A stretch of 60,295 nt of DNA, taken from IMG/VR virus record IMGVR_UViG_3300031972_003003, positions 1-60,295 of that record; one strand, 5' to 3'. The stretch comes from a virus. The position numbers were made by a program, and so were the translations under genes. This document shows, piece by piece, positions 14,252 to 22,469 of the stretch. The notes under the pieces were generated by a model, which did no database searches, had not been told where the DNA came from, and worked only from the letters and a program-made list of their open reading frames with translations. The stretch's first letter is position 1; each line of letters begins with the position of its first letter.

Positions 14252-17086
14252 TTATTGTGATTTTAAATTATTTTCTCTAATAAAGAATTTTAATTCATCT
14301 ATTAATATTTTAGTATCCGCTGCAAATGAAAATTCTCCCTTTAATACTACTACATTATTAATATCTTTTGCAATAGCTCTTCTCCTTTTATATTCATTAG
14401 TAGTTTTTTCGGTTTCTATTTCAAATGTAAAATTTTGAAATTCTTCATCCGTTTCTTCTGGAGTTTCTAATAATCTTAATAGATCAGGATTAATAGGAGT
14501 TAATTGTTGATCTTTAGCACATTTATCTACTAATTTATCTACATTTGATAATAATTTAAGAATTATTTGTAATATATTACCTAAAATAGCTAAAAATAAT
14601 AATATACCAGTATTTATACCACTTAATTTATCTAAAGTTCTTTTTTTATCTTCTATTCTAGATGATATAGTAGTAACTACATTAGCAGGGACTCCTACTC
14701 CTAAAGGAGCTCCTAACGGTATAGGTATACCTTGTAAAGTATTTAATAGTATATTAATAGTTGAGATTAATGTTTGTGAAATACCTAAAGCAATTGTTGT
14801 GGTATTAATTATTTTATAAGTACTATTAATTTTATCAGCTAAATTATTTCTTCTCCGTATAATATCATCTAATTCATTCGGTGTAGGACATTTAGTATTA
14901 TCATTTACAATATTATCTTTTGACATATCTTCTAATTTAGATATCCCAAACTTTGCACCTAATCTTAAAGCAGTTGGAACTAATCTTTGTATTAAAGATT
15001 CTAAAAATTGAGCTCTTTTTTTACTTTGATTTATTTCTCTTGTTTGTTTATCAAATTTAGGTACTTTTTTACGTATTTTATTAGGTGATAATTCTAGTTT
15101 AGCATTTTCAATATCTTTTTCTAAATTAAGAGTTTCATTAATAAGTTTAATATCCCCTAAATTAGTTTTTTTAGTTCCATCTTTTAATACAACGTTAATT
15201 GTTTTTCTACTATAACCTTCTTTTGATATAATAATAGTATTAGGTATAGTATTGTATGAAGTACCAAATTTTAAAGAAAATCTACCTTTTTTATCAGTTT
15301 TTGCTGTAAAAGCAATTATTTTTTTATCTCCAATTTGTATACCTGGAATATCATTAAAATTTGGATTTTCATCGGGATTAGGTACACTGGTTTCGATAAA
15401 ATTAGGAGATCCATCTAGTATTGGTGTATCGGTTTGTATACTAAGCCTATCAATTGTTCCGGATACCTCAGGTAGGGAGAGAAAATCTATTATTCTTGAT
15501 ACTCTCTCTCCATTAGGTGTATCTCTTGTAAAGGAATTTGAATTTGACGATATAGGATATAGTGCTAAGTCACCGTATATTTTATCATTAATTGATTTCC
15601 CAGCTTGACCTAAATCGTTAGGATTAATATATTTAATATGTTCAAAAATAGTCTGAGTTCCTATTCCTCTAAATAATAATCTAAATTTAGTAAAATTAGA
15701 TTCATCGCTAAACATTCTTATCGGAAGATTAATTACTGTATTTATTTTACCTTCTAGATTAGCTTTAATGGATTTAACTATTTTATTATTTTCGTCTATT
15801 ATATAAACTGTCCCGCCTGGTATACCTGTTCTTCTTCTACCTGAAAATACGTTTGTCTGTCTTAATATAGCTTCTTCTTCAAGAGTTAACCCGCTTTCAG
15901 TTTCATCAGTATTTGGTCTTACTAAATTTACTTGAAGACGAAAGTTAAAAGTATTTTCTTCAATAATAGGTTCGTTATTTACCTCTGAACTTACTTGTAC
16001 TTCATTAATAGTTTGTAATGAATAAATAATCTCAGCTGAAATAGGTTTTAAGCTTACAGAGTCAATAACTCTTCCTTTAACTTTTTTCTTTATTATATTT
16101 ACCTCACTTTTACGTGTATTTTCTTCTTGAACCTCTAATAAATTATTTTCTGCTATTTCATTGTTAGGTTCGGCTCTTTGTCTTCTTTTTTTATTTTTTG
16201 GTTTTCTTCTTTTTATTTTTTTACTGTTATCTAGTGTTTCAGTTATATTATTACCAGTAGTTATTTGACTAGGTATATTAACTATATTTTCAGTATATTC
16301 AACATTATCAGGTATAGGATTGTTAATTATATCTATTCCTGTAGTATTTAATTCACCTTCAAATACAGCAGCTTGGTTTTGCTGTACTTGCAATTCATTA
16401 TCTAATTCAGTTGGCGATTCAACTTTATTAATTTGTGGTTGAATTATATTTGGTTTATTAGAAAAGTCGGATCTAATAATATTATTATATTGAATAGGAG
16501 TTGGAATAGTGGTATCATAAAATCCGTAAAAATCTCCATCATTATAATAACTTTGAGCTATAGTATCAAGTGTAATACTACTTCCATTAAGATACTGTAG
16601 TTCGTATTGATAATTTAGTTTTTCATCTCCAGGCATAGTCATTCCAAGTATTGGAAATGTAGTAGGAGGATACCACACATCACCCTCTCCAGCTGTTGTA
16701 AAAGATATACCTACTGTAGATAGTCTCTCTATTAATATATTTAATACTTTTTTATATACCTCTTCTACTCCTATAACTTGAGAATTGCCAAATTTTTCTA
16801 AAAAATTATTAGTATATTCACGCGCTAATCTTCTATCCATCTCCTTACGGATTGCATCTTTATTGATATTATTTATAAAGGCTGAATTAGATGGATCTTC
16901 ACCATATTCAAGAGTTTGTATTGGCAGTCTACTATCGTTAGGTACTATAATTATTGAAAATCCTATTAATAATGCATCATCTGTATCGTTTTCATTTTCT
17001 ACTATTAATAATTCATTAAAAGAATAAAATACTAGATTAGATACACTAACTTTATAATCATGATATATAGCACCTTGAATAGCCAT
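14252..17086 (-). CDS. Large baseplate/tail protein with LysM-like and CarboxypepD-like segments, 944 aa
   Basis: Residues about 160-185 (LNGSSITLDTIAQSYYNDGD) look like a degenerate LysM repeat, a module common in phage baseplate hub and cap proteins. Two later segments, near residue 338 (KGRVIDSVSLKPISAEIIY) and in the range 590-660 (KKGRFSLKFGT, then SKEGYSRKTINVVLKDG), fit carboxypeptidase-regulatory-like beta sandwiches, which are frequent in Bacteroidota surface proteins. Two hydrophobic stretches around residues 765-790 and 825-850 are long enough to be membrane-seeking, and could insert in the host membrane during injection. It is co-transcribed with the gp5-like hub gene. Exact role is unknown. 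Confidence 0.6.
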   Translation of the reverse strand: MAIQGAIYHDYKVSVSNLVFYSFNELLIVENENDTDDALLIGFSIIIVPNDSRLPIQTLEYGEDPSNSAFINNINKDAIRKEMDRRLAREYTNNFLEKFGNSQVIGVEEVYKKVLNILIERLSTVGISFTTAGEGDVWYPPTTFPILGMTMPGDEKLNYQYELQYLNGSSITLDTIAQSYYNDGDFYGFYDTTIPTPIQYNNIIRSDFSNKPNIIQPQINKVESPTELDNELQVQQNQAAVFEGELNTTGIDIINNPIPDNVEYTENIVNIPSQITTGNNITETLDNSKKIKRRKPKNKKRRQRAEPNNEIAENNLLEVQEENTRKSEVNIIKKKVKGRVIDSVSLKPISAEIIYSLQTINEVQVSSEVNNEPIIEENTFNFRLQVNLVRPNTDETESGLTLEEEAILRQTNVFSGRRRTGIPGGTVYIIDENNKIVKSIKANLEGKINTVINLPIRMFSDESNFTKFRLLFRGIGTQTIFEHIKYINPNDLGQAGKSINDKIYGDLALYPISSNSNSFTRDTPNGERVSRIIDFLSLPEVSGTIDRLSIQTDTPILDGSPNFIETSVPNPDENPNFNDIPGIQIGDKKIIAFTAKTDKKGRFSLKFGTSYNTIPNTIIISKEGYSRKTINVVLKDGTKKTNLGDIKLINETLNLEKDIENAKLELSPNKIRKKVPKFDKQTREINQSKKRAQFLESLIQRLVPTALRLGAKFGISKLEDMSKDNIVNDNTKCPTPNELDDIIRRRNNLADKINSTYKIINTTTIALGISQTLISTINILLNTLQGIPIPLGAPLGVGVPANVVTTISSRIEDKKRTLDKLSGINTGILLFLAILGNILQIILKLLSNVDKLVDKCAKDQQLTPINPDLLRLLETPEETDEEFQNFTFEIETEKTTNEYKRRRAIAKDINNVVVLKGEFSFAADTKILIDELKFFIRENNLKSQ

Positions 17087-18333
17087 TATGTTGTAAATGT
17101 AGTTTTTGAAAGGTGAGACTCTCCGCTGAGGACGCTTAATACTTCATTTATCCTATTCTGTGTAGATATAGCCTGCATAATAACTGGTTCGTTAGGAGCT
17201 GGTTGACCTCCAGGAAATATTTTACTATCTTCTAATGTTTCTATAAGCTCGTTAATACTTGTAAGAGCTTTTATAAGAAGATCATTTGTTTTATTACCAA
17301 GCATTACTGGTTCAGTTGCATTTACATTCCCCAGTCTAATATTATTACTATTAACTGAAAATTCATTCCTTGCATCTATTCCGATATTTTTACCTGATAA
17401 ATTAATATTCTTTCCAGCTCCTATTATTATACTATCTTTTTTTGCAGCTAATACTAATCTATCTGAATTAATTAATATTTGAGGATTGCTATAGGAGAGT
17501 AGAGATTCGGGCGGCTCAGTACTAGAATTAAAGTTTATTTCAGGTCTATTTATAGGTAAAACTTGTGTTGAGGTTAAGTAAATACTACTTTTATCATCTG
17601 TAGGGTTTTCGGAAAAAGGTATGAAAGATGCTACCCCGCTATCATGAATACCATTATTTAGTATTGTAATAGGATCACCGTTTGCAGTACCGGGAGATGG
17701 ATTTGACCATGAGTTTCCTGATCCAGGTCTAGTAGAGGAAAATCTTAAATTACTTCCAAATCTACCTTGAAATACTATGTCTCCTGTAAATATTTTTGTT
17801 TGTCTAACTCTTCCACTATCAATAAATGTTGAGTTACCACTTGGAGTTGGTTCATATGATCCAGCATCTGCTGATTTTGGTGTTATAGGGAGTATAACGC
17901 TTTTACTATTTGTTCTAACTGGATCTCTTAATACAAGTAATTCGTTGGTAAAGTTAGATGGATTATAAGAGGGGGTGTTAAATAAATTAACATTAGGTAG
18001 GTAATAGTATACTTGTGTACCTTCGTTTGTCTTAACTGGATTTTGTGAAAGAGATTTTATAATTATAACTACTTCTCCTATTAATGGATAGCAGGTAATA
18101 TAGGGAAATAGTGGTTTTGCTTTTAAATTATCTTTTGGAGTACCGGGATTATCATTATCTATTACTTCAAAATTAATAGTTCCCATACTGTTATAGCCAT
18201 CTTTAGCGTCAGGGAAGCCTGTACTATTATCATTTAATATAACTGATGTAACTATACCACTTAAAATATCCTGTGAATTAAAGGATCTTCTAGTTGGATT
18301 AAGAGTTCTATTTCCACCTGATAAAGCACTCAT
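17086..18333 (-). CDS. Baseplate hub/spike protein, T4 gp5-like, no lysozyme domain
   Basis: The N-terminal 130 residues are consistent with the OB-fold of gp5-family hub proteins (SQDILSGIVTSVILND, then LFPYITCYPLIGEVVIIIKS). The C-terminal part has short repeated strands (DSIIIGAGKNINLSGKNIGI, then NNIRLGN) that resemble the start of a gp5 beta-helix spike. The lysozyme domain found in T4 gp5 is missing, so cell-wall cutting must be done by another protein. The ATG overlaps the next stop by one base. Assignment is by fold-like pattern and operon position. Confidence 0.65.
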   Translation of the reverse strand: MSALSGGNRTLNPTRRSFNSQDILSGIVTSVILNDNSTGFPDAKDGYNSMGTINFEVIDNDNPGTPKDNLKAKPLFPYITCYPLIGEVVIIIKSLSQNPVKTNEGTQVYYYLPNVNLFNTPSYNPSNFTNELLVLRDPVRTNSKSVILPITPKSADAGSYEPTPSGNSTFIDSGRVRQTKIFTGDIVFQGRFGSNLRFSSTRPGSGNSWSNPSPGTANGDPITILNNGIHDSGVASFIPFSENPTDDKSSIYLTSTQVLPINRPEINFNSSTEPPESLLSYSNPQILINSDRLVLAAKKDSIIIGAGKNINLSGKNIGIDARNEFSVNSNNIRLGNVNATEPVMLGNKTNDLLIKALTSINELIETLEDSKIFPGGQPAPNEPVIMQAISTQNRINEVLSVLSGESHLSKTTFTT

Positions 18334-18334
18334 A

Positions 18335-18670
18335 TTAATTATCCTTCAACTTATTAATTTCTTTCATTAGTTGAGCTTTTTCTTCTTCGGATATTAACTC
18401 TCCAGTACCATTATTTTCAGTTGATTTAACCATACGTTGTATTATAGTAGCTACTTTTATAAGTTGCTCATCATTTTTAATACCTAAATCTAAATATTCT
18501 TTAATGAGAGGAACTATTAAAGTTGCATCTCCAATATCTTGTATTAACGGTTTAAGTTCACTAATTAAGACAGAAATTTGTTGTTGTTTCTGCTTTTGGT
18601 TATCGTATATTTCAGATAAAATATCAGAAAACTTTTTCTTCTTAAAGACTATTTTATCAAAATCACTCAT
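18335..18670 (-). CDS. Small helical protein of the baseplate operon, 111 aa
   Basis: A 111-residue, nearly all-helical protein with a long coiled-coil segment (ILSEIYDNQKQKQQQISVLI) and a second helix pair. It is the first gene after a late motif and ends one base before the gp5-like gene. Size and shape would suit an assembly chaperone or small baseplate component. No family is recognised. Confidence 0.5.
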   Translation of the reverse strand: MSDFDKIVFKKKKFSDILSEIYDNQKQKQQQISVLISELKPLIQDIGDATLIVPLIKEYLDLGIKNDEQLIKVATIIQRMVKSTENNGTGELISEEEKAQLMKEINKLKDN

Positions 18671-18679
18671 AATCTTTTC

Positions 18680-18688
18680 TAATAAATA
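18680..18688 (-). promoter_or_regulatory. Late-type promoter motif, minus strand
   Basis: The minus strand reads CTATTTATTAGAAAAGATT just upstream of the ATG at 18670, with the core TATTTATTA at 18688-18680. It separates the gp55 operon upstream from the baseplate operon downstream. Confidence 0.55.
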
Positions 18689-18694
18689 GAAAAA

Positions 18695-19399
18695 TTATGA
18701 ATTTTCAAGTTCAAAGGATATCTCTTTAAATTGAATATAATTCTCTAAACCGGAATAAAATACCTTTTTTAATACTCTTACAACAGGAGTTATATGTGTT
18801 GTAGGTACATCTACTATTTCCTTAACAAATATATACAATGCTTTTTTATTAAAATTTTGTATAAAGCCTCTTTTTCTAAATATTTCTAAAACTGCATCTG
18901 CTATTTTAATATTATATTCATCATCAAATAACTTATATAAATTATCTGTTGCATAGATAGTGAAAGCATCAATATAGTCATGTAAATCTAATTCTTCATT
19001 ATCCATTACATAGGAATAGTTAGTATTAGATTGTATTACTGAAGTATCTACATGAGTAATTTTTTTATTATAATTTTTTCTATTATATTGTATAAGGTAA
19101 TTTTTTGTTATAGTACCAAAATATGAATATGCTTTAGTACCTTTAGATTCATCAAAAAGATGGATTTTTGATAATAAAAAAGTTATTACTTCATGCTGCA
19201 AATGTTCAATATTATCAACTTCAGTATTATAAAATTTATACCTATGTATAATATTTTGAGTTAATTTAAAAAAAGGATAGTGTATATGATCTTTATATAT
19301 TTGACTTCTTACTTCACTATCTTTAGTATTATTATATTCAATAATTTTAGCCTCAGTTTCAAGCGTAAAATAATTTTTATCTGATTTTTTTCTTCCCAT
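18695..19399 (-). CDS. gp55: Late-transcription sigma factor, T4 gp55-like
   Basis: This 234-residue protein fits the gp55 family of highly diverged sigma factors. A region 2-like block is present: HLQHEVITFLLSKIHLFDES, then KGTKAYSYFGTITKNYLIQY. gp55 binds host RNA polymerase and directs it to short -10-only late promoters, working with a sliding clamp coactivator. The gene is the third in an operon that starts with a host-type promoter at 20496-20466, which makes sense because the late sigma must itself be made earlier. It is slightly longer than T4 gp55 (185 residues). Confidence 0.85.
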   Translation of the reverse strand: MGRKKSDKNYFTLETEAKIIEYNNTKDSEVRSQIYKDHIHYPFFKLTQNIIHRYKFYNTEVDNIEHLQHEVITFLLSKIHLFDESKGTKAYSYFGTITKNYLIQYNRKNYNKKITHVDTSVIQSNTNYSYVMDNEELDLHDYIDAFTIYATDNLYKLFDDEYNIKIADAVLEIFRKRGFIQNFNKKALYIFVKEIVDVPTTHITPVVRVLKKVFYSGLENYIQFKEISFELENS

Positions 19400-19671
19400 T
19401 ATTTTTTTAAAGTAAAGTCTGATAATAAGCTATTAAGCTTTTTTATTTCATTAAAAAAGAAACCTATTTCATCATCAGACTTAAAAGAATCAGTTTTATC
19501 TAATTCTTCCACTTTATTATTAATAAATTCAATTATTCTTGATACACTATCGAGATAATTAAAATATGAAGACGTAACTGTTTCAGCTACTATTAATTTT
19601 TTATATAAATTATAAATAATAAAAATACAAATAAATAAAAGTATTACTAGAGTTGTAATTATCCAAACCAT
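19399..19671 (-). CDS. N-terminally anchored membrane protein, 90 aa
   Basis: Residues 2-21 (VWIITTLVILLFICIFIIYN) form one membrane helix, followed by about 65 residues of cytoplasmic coiled coil (SVSRIIEFINNKVEELDKTD, then FFNEIKKLNSLL). Both ends overlap neighbouring genes by one base, so it is translated with the HD hydrolase and gp55. T4-like phages often have a small anchored protein here; function is not known to me. Confidence 0.5.
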   Translation of the reverse strand: MVWIITTLVILLFICIFIIYNLYKKLIVAETVTSSYFNYLDSVSRIIEFINNKVEELDKTDSFKSDDEIGFFFNEIKKLNSLLSDFTLKK

Positions 19672-20450
19672 TATAAATCGTTTAATATATTTAATAAATT
19701 CGAATCTTTTGATTTTTTGGCTGTTTCTGTAATAGCTTTATTTTGTACTGATTGCTTTTTAACATTAAGATTAAAAGGCTTTTTTTCTTGTTTAGGTTGC
19801 TCTTCTTTATTATAATAAAATTGTTCGAATTCAATTCTAGCAGCCATCATATCAGCATGATGAATAATAATTGGAAGAGAGCTCTTAAATTTAGAATCTG
19901 GTAAAAAGCTAATAAAGTATTTTTTATTTGCATCATCATAAAGCCCATCATGAGTTTGAATACAAACATATTCATTTTGAGTTACTTTAATTCCATAATC
20001 TTGCAATAGAAATAATGAGCGATCTGGAATAGACATAAAATCTACTTCTGAGTTATGCTTATAATGTTCTCCAAGATTCTTACGTCTCCATTGATCAGTC
20101 TGTTGAAGATACATTAAATTTTCCTTATCACCTATCTTACCTAAGTCATGATTAATAGCAGAAAATACTAACTCCTCTTCAGTATAATCTTCAGTTCGGC
20201 ATCCCATCTCTTGCCAAATTTTATTTAACTTAAGAGCACACTCTACAACGCGATTAACGTGATCAACATATCCTCCTGGGAATGCATTATGAAAGGAATC
20301 TTTATGAGATGCTGGATATAAAACTAAATCCTCTTCTCGTTCTTGATAAAAATTAATTAACTGCTCTTGTCTATCTCCAGTAATATAATTTTTAATATTA
20401 TCAATAAATGTATTCCAATTAGATTGTAACTGTTCAGGGGTAAGATTCAT
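19671..20450 (-). CDS. HD-domain phosphohydrolase, 259 aa
   Basis: The HD metal site is visible: His64 in YVDHVNR, His101-Asp102 in NHDLGKIGD, and His197-His198 with Asp200 in IIIHHADMMAARIEFE. This is the order expected of HD-superfamily phosphohydrolases acting on nucleotides or cyclic nucleotides. Residues from about 210 onward are a basic, disordered tail. As first gene of the gp55 operon behind a host-type promoter, it is expressed before late genes. Likely roles are nucleotide pool control or removal of a host signalling nucleotide; the substrate cannot be read from sequence. Confidence 0.75.
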   Translation of the reverse strand: MNLTPEQLQSNWNTFIDNIKNYITGDRQEQLINFYQEREEDLVLYPASHKDSFHNAFPGGYVDHVNRVVECALKLNKIWQEMGCRTEDYTEEELVFSAINHDLGKIGDKENLMYLQQTDQWRRKNLGEHYKHNSEVDFMSIPDRSLFLLQDYGIKVTQNEYVCIQTHDGLYDDANKKYFISFLPDSKFKSSLPIIIHHADMMAARIEFEQFYYNKEEQPKQEKKPFNLNVKKQSVQNKAITETAKKSKDSNLLNILNDL

Positions 20451-20465
20451 TTAAATATATTTTTC

Positions 20466-20496
20466 TTAATATACGAAATAAATCTCAATTAAACAA
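20466..20496 (-). promoter_or_regulatory. Host-type promoter for the HD-gp55 operon, minus strand
   Basis: On the minus strand TTG (20496-20494), 20 bases, TATATTAA (20473-20466), then an A/T-rich leader to the ATG at 20450. The spacing is the same 20 bases as in the other eight copies. Confidence 0.7.
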
Positions 20497-20501
20497 CTAT
20501 C

Positions 20502-20894
20502 TTAAAAAGATAATGTAAAATTGCCAGTTCCTCTATATCTTACTAAACCCCCTCTTGAAGTATCAACAGGTGTAAACCTGACTGTATTTGTACCTCTCGG
20601 GACAACAATACTAAATTTATATTTATTTTGAACAATACTAGATTCAGATATTCCACCAAAAGCATCAAAAACCCCCTCAGTATAATCAACTGCCTCCAGA
20701 GGCATAGATTCATCAGAGTTCCTTTTAATATTATTTGTACTATCTTGAACTTGCTCTAACGTAAAATATGCAGGAGAATCATCAGTAGTAGTTAAAGTAG
20801 AGGATGGATAAGTAAATGTAAAGGTTTTAGTACCATTAAGTGACCCAACAGTAGTTCCTGCTCCTTTTAATTGTTGTGGGGTAAATGTAGGCAT
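20502..20894 (-). CDS. Small beta-rich virion protein candidate, 130 aa
   Basis: A 130-residue protein almost free of Lys and Glu helices, rich in Thr, Ser, Phe and Gly (LKGAGTTVGSLNGTKTFTFT, then a final GNFTLSF). That composition fits a beta-sandwich decoration or fibre-tip protein. A late-type motif stands directly upstream. No family is recognised. Confidence 0.55.
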   Translation of the reverse strand: MPTFTPQQLKGAGTTVGSLNGTKTFTFTYPSSTLTTTDDSPAYFTLEQVQDSTNNIKRNSDESMPLEAVDYTEGVFDAFGGISESSIVQNKYKFSIVVPRGTNTVRFTPVDTSRGGLVRYRGTGNFTLSF

Positions 20895-20903
20895 ATTATT
20901 TCT

Positions 20904-20912
20904 TTATAAATA
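20904..20912 (-). promoter_or_regulatory. Late-type promoter motif, minus strand
   Basis: The minus strand reads TTATTTATAAAGAAATAATATG, with the core TATTTATAA at 20912-20904, ten bases upstream of the ATG at 20894. Confidence 0.5.
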
Positions 20913-20913
20913 A

Positions 20914-21048
20914 TCAAAAGAATAATCTTCCACAATATTCCATTGCTTTCATCTTCTCATCATATATTTTATTATTAAATTTAATTATTTTATTAATAAT
21001 ATTATATATTTTTTTAATTATTTTAAATATTATTTTAATTATAATCAT
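20914..21048 (-). CDS. Possible small basic peptide, 44 aa
   Basis: A 44-codon frame fills most of an otherwise empty gap. It starts MIIIKIIFKIIKKIYNIINK, a Lys/Ile amphipathic helix, and ends KMKAMEYCGRLFF. The extreme AT content means the Ile/Lys/Asn part could be chance, but the ending is not AT-driven, which gives some support. A membrane-active peptide would fit the sequence; no evidence for expression. Confidence 0.3.
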   Translation of the reverse strand: MIIIKIIFKIIKKIYNIINKIIKFNNKIYDEKMKAMEYCGRLFF

Positions 21049-21085
21049 AATATAATTTTGAAGATAATAAAAATTTTACAGAAAA

Positions 21086-21535
21086 TCAACTATTTTGTAT
21101 AATATCTTGGATTTTTTTTAAAAAACCACACTTTTCATACTCTTCTACTGATTCATAGTAATCTAAACAATCTAAAATATAAGCTTCTAAATTCTTTTCT
21201 GACCATAGTTTTATACTATCAACTACCATCTCATTATCAAGATCTAGATCCTTAATATGTCTATATCTTAACATATTAAAAACTAAATCAAATTCTTGTT
21301 TATTGTTACCATCAATATCAATGCCTGGTAACATAAATAATACATCCGATTGATTATCTACATTATTAATATTTTTTAATGAGTGTATTATTTTAAATTC
21401 AGATAATCTAATAAACATACCAATTTTAAAAACTGGTGTTTCTTCTTGATACAATTCTATATTATCCTCATTTAATAATTCACCATCAGTATTATTATCT
21501 TCTTTAAAAAATTTAAAAAAACGGTTTAGGTCCAT
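21086..21535 (-). CDS. Hypothetical early protein, 149 aa
   Basis: A 149-residue acidic protein whose ATG lies just downstream of a host-type promoter at 21570-21540. It contains ETPVFKIGMFIRLSEFKIIH and a helical C-terminal half ending KCGFLKKIQDIIQNS. No domain is recognised. It is divergent from the 21625 gene and should be expressed at the same time, before late genes. Confidence 0.55.
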   Translation of the reverse strand: MDLNRFFKFFKEDNNTDGELLNEDNIELYQEETPVFKIGMFIRLSEFKIIHSLKNINNVDNQSDVLFMLPGIDIDGNNKQEFDLVFNMLRYRHIKDLDLDNEMVVDSIKLWSEKNLEAYILDCLDYYESVEEYEKCGFLKKIQDIIQNS

Positions 21536-21539
21536 AGCA

Positions 21540-21570
21540 TTAAGATACGAAAAATAAATATAATAAACAA
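21540..21570 (-). promoter_or_regulatory. Host-type promoter for the 21535 gene, minus strand
   Basis: On the minus strand TTG (21570-21568), 20 bases, TATCTTAA (21547-21540). The -7 element ends only about five bases upstream of the ATG, so the leader would be very short or absent. Confidence 0.65.
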
Positions 21571-21571
21571 G

Positions 21572-21602
21572 TTGAAAAATTAAATTATTTTTCTTATATT
21601 TA
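21572..21602 (+). promoter_or_regulatory. Host-type promoter for the 21625 gene
   Basis: TTG at 21572-21574, 20 bases, TATATTTA at 21595-21602, then AAAAATAAAGGTTATG. It is back to back with the minus-strand promoter; their -33 triplets are separated by one base. Confidence 0.75.
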
Positions 21603-21624
21603 ATAAATATTAAAAATAAAGGTT

Positions 21625-21807
21625 ATGGCGAGAACAAACTCTTACGGCAATCTTCCAATTTCTATTATCTTTAAAACATCTAATAGAAAAAATGCAAAAA
21701 CAAAAACTAAGACCTGGAAAAATAAAAATATAGATCAAATTTTGTCTATGAAAAAAATACCCGGAATTCCAGAAAAAGCAATAATTTTAAAAATAAAGGT
21801 AGGATAA
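21625..21807 (+). CDS. Small basic early protein, 60 aa
   Basis: A 60-residue Lys-rich protein (FKTSNRKNAKTKTKTWKNKN) behind a clear promoter and AAAGGTTATG start. The charge suggests nucleic-acid or acidic-protein binding. Its stop overlaps the next start by one base. Function is unknown. Confidence 0.55.
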   Translation: MARTNSYGNLPISIIFKTSNRKNAKTKTKTWKNKNIDQILSMKKIPGIPEKAIILKIKVG

Positions 21808-22115
21808 TGAGTGAAAAAAGAGGAGATACTGGAAAGTTAATTTATGACTTTAATGAATGTTGGTTAACTGAAGTTCAAAATAAAGAAGGAAGATGGTACA
21901 GAACTACTTGTAGAATGTTTCGATCTTGGGATGGTCCTAGAAGAATAAAAGAATCTACAAATATGTACGAATATGATACTACTCAATTTCAGGAGTATAA
22001 TGGTCCGCTATTTATGTATAATACGAATCTAGAGGTTGAACCGGATGGTAGATGTGATATAAGATGGGAGCCTGGTTATGTTCATACTCAATCTCTTAAT
22101 AGACATCGTAAGTGA
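21807..22115 (+). CDS. Hypothetical early protein, 102 aa
   Basis: A 102-residue Trp/Tyr/Arg-rich soluble protein (WYRTTCRMFRSWDGPRRIKE) translated with the previous gene through a one-base overlap. No domain is recognised. The aromatic and arginine content is unusual for this genome, where Lys and Ile dominate. Confidence 0.55.
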   Translation: MSEKRGDTGKLIYDFNECWLTEVQNKEGRWYRTTCRMFRSWDGPRRIKESTNMYEYDTTQFQEYNGPLFMYNTNLEVEPDGRCDIRWEPGYVHTQSLNRHRK

Positions 22116-22127
22116 TATTTATTAATA
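22115..22127 (+). promoter_or_regulatory. Late-type promoter motif abutting the 22127 start
   Basis: ATATTTATTAATA spans 22115-22127, and its last base is the first base of the ATG at 22127. If it works as a -10 element, transcription would begin at or just inside the gene, so either the message is leaderless or the motif is a chance match. Confidence 0.35.
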
Positions 22128-22426
22128 TGAAAATTAATATAATTAAAAAAATAATTAGAGAGGAGATAAAATCTATGCTTAAAGAAGCAGCTCCTGGATT
22201 CAAACATGATTGTGCTGCAAAAGTAGTTCATAGTAAATATGGAAAAGGAAATACTATTCCTGAAAAACATACCTTAGTTAAGGAAGGAAATAAACATGTT
22301 GTAACACATTATGATGTTTTATTTGAAAATGGAAAAAAAGTAGAAGATATTCCAGTTAGTGAGTTAAAAATTATTACAATGACTGAACACTGGCATAAAG
22401 GGTATAAAAAGAAAAAGAAAAAATAG
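22127..22426 (+). CDS. Candidate prohead cargo protein, 99 aa
   Basis: I start at ATG 22127 rather than at an in-frame ATG five codons earlier, because this gives MKINIIKKIIREEIKSMLKE followed by AAPG. That is a textbook amphipathic leader with an LKE-Ala cut site of the T4 gp21 type. The mature 79 residues form a small beta-rich domain (AAKVVHSKYGKGNTIPEKH, then THYDVLFENGKKVEDIPVSE), similar in outline to CarD or KOW-like barrels that bind RNA polymerase or nucleic acid. It has a basic Lys tail. Delivery into the host with the DNA is inference. Confidence 0.55.
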   Translation: MKINIIKKIIREEIKSMLKEAAPGFKHDCAAKVVHSKYGKGNTIPEKHTLVKEGNKHVVTHYDVLFENGKKVEDIPVSELKIITMTEHWHKGYKKKKKK

Positions 22427-22457
22427 TTGGAATAAATTATATTTTTTCGTATTTTTA
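22427..22457 (+). promoter_or_regulatory. Host-type promoter for the 22470 gene
   Basis: TTG at 22427-22429, 20 bases, TATTTTTA at 22450-22457, with the ATG 13 bases further on. The leader is shorter than in the upstream copies and lacks the AGGTT block. Confidence 0.65.
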
Positions 22458-22469
22458 TAAAAAATTAAT

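Noticed and set aside
15252-17027. Plus-strand frames opposite the 944-residue baseplate protein
   Set aside because: They lie wholly inside a well-supported minus-strand gene and show no leader, promoter or known motif.
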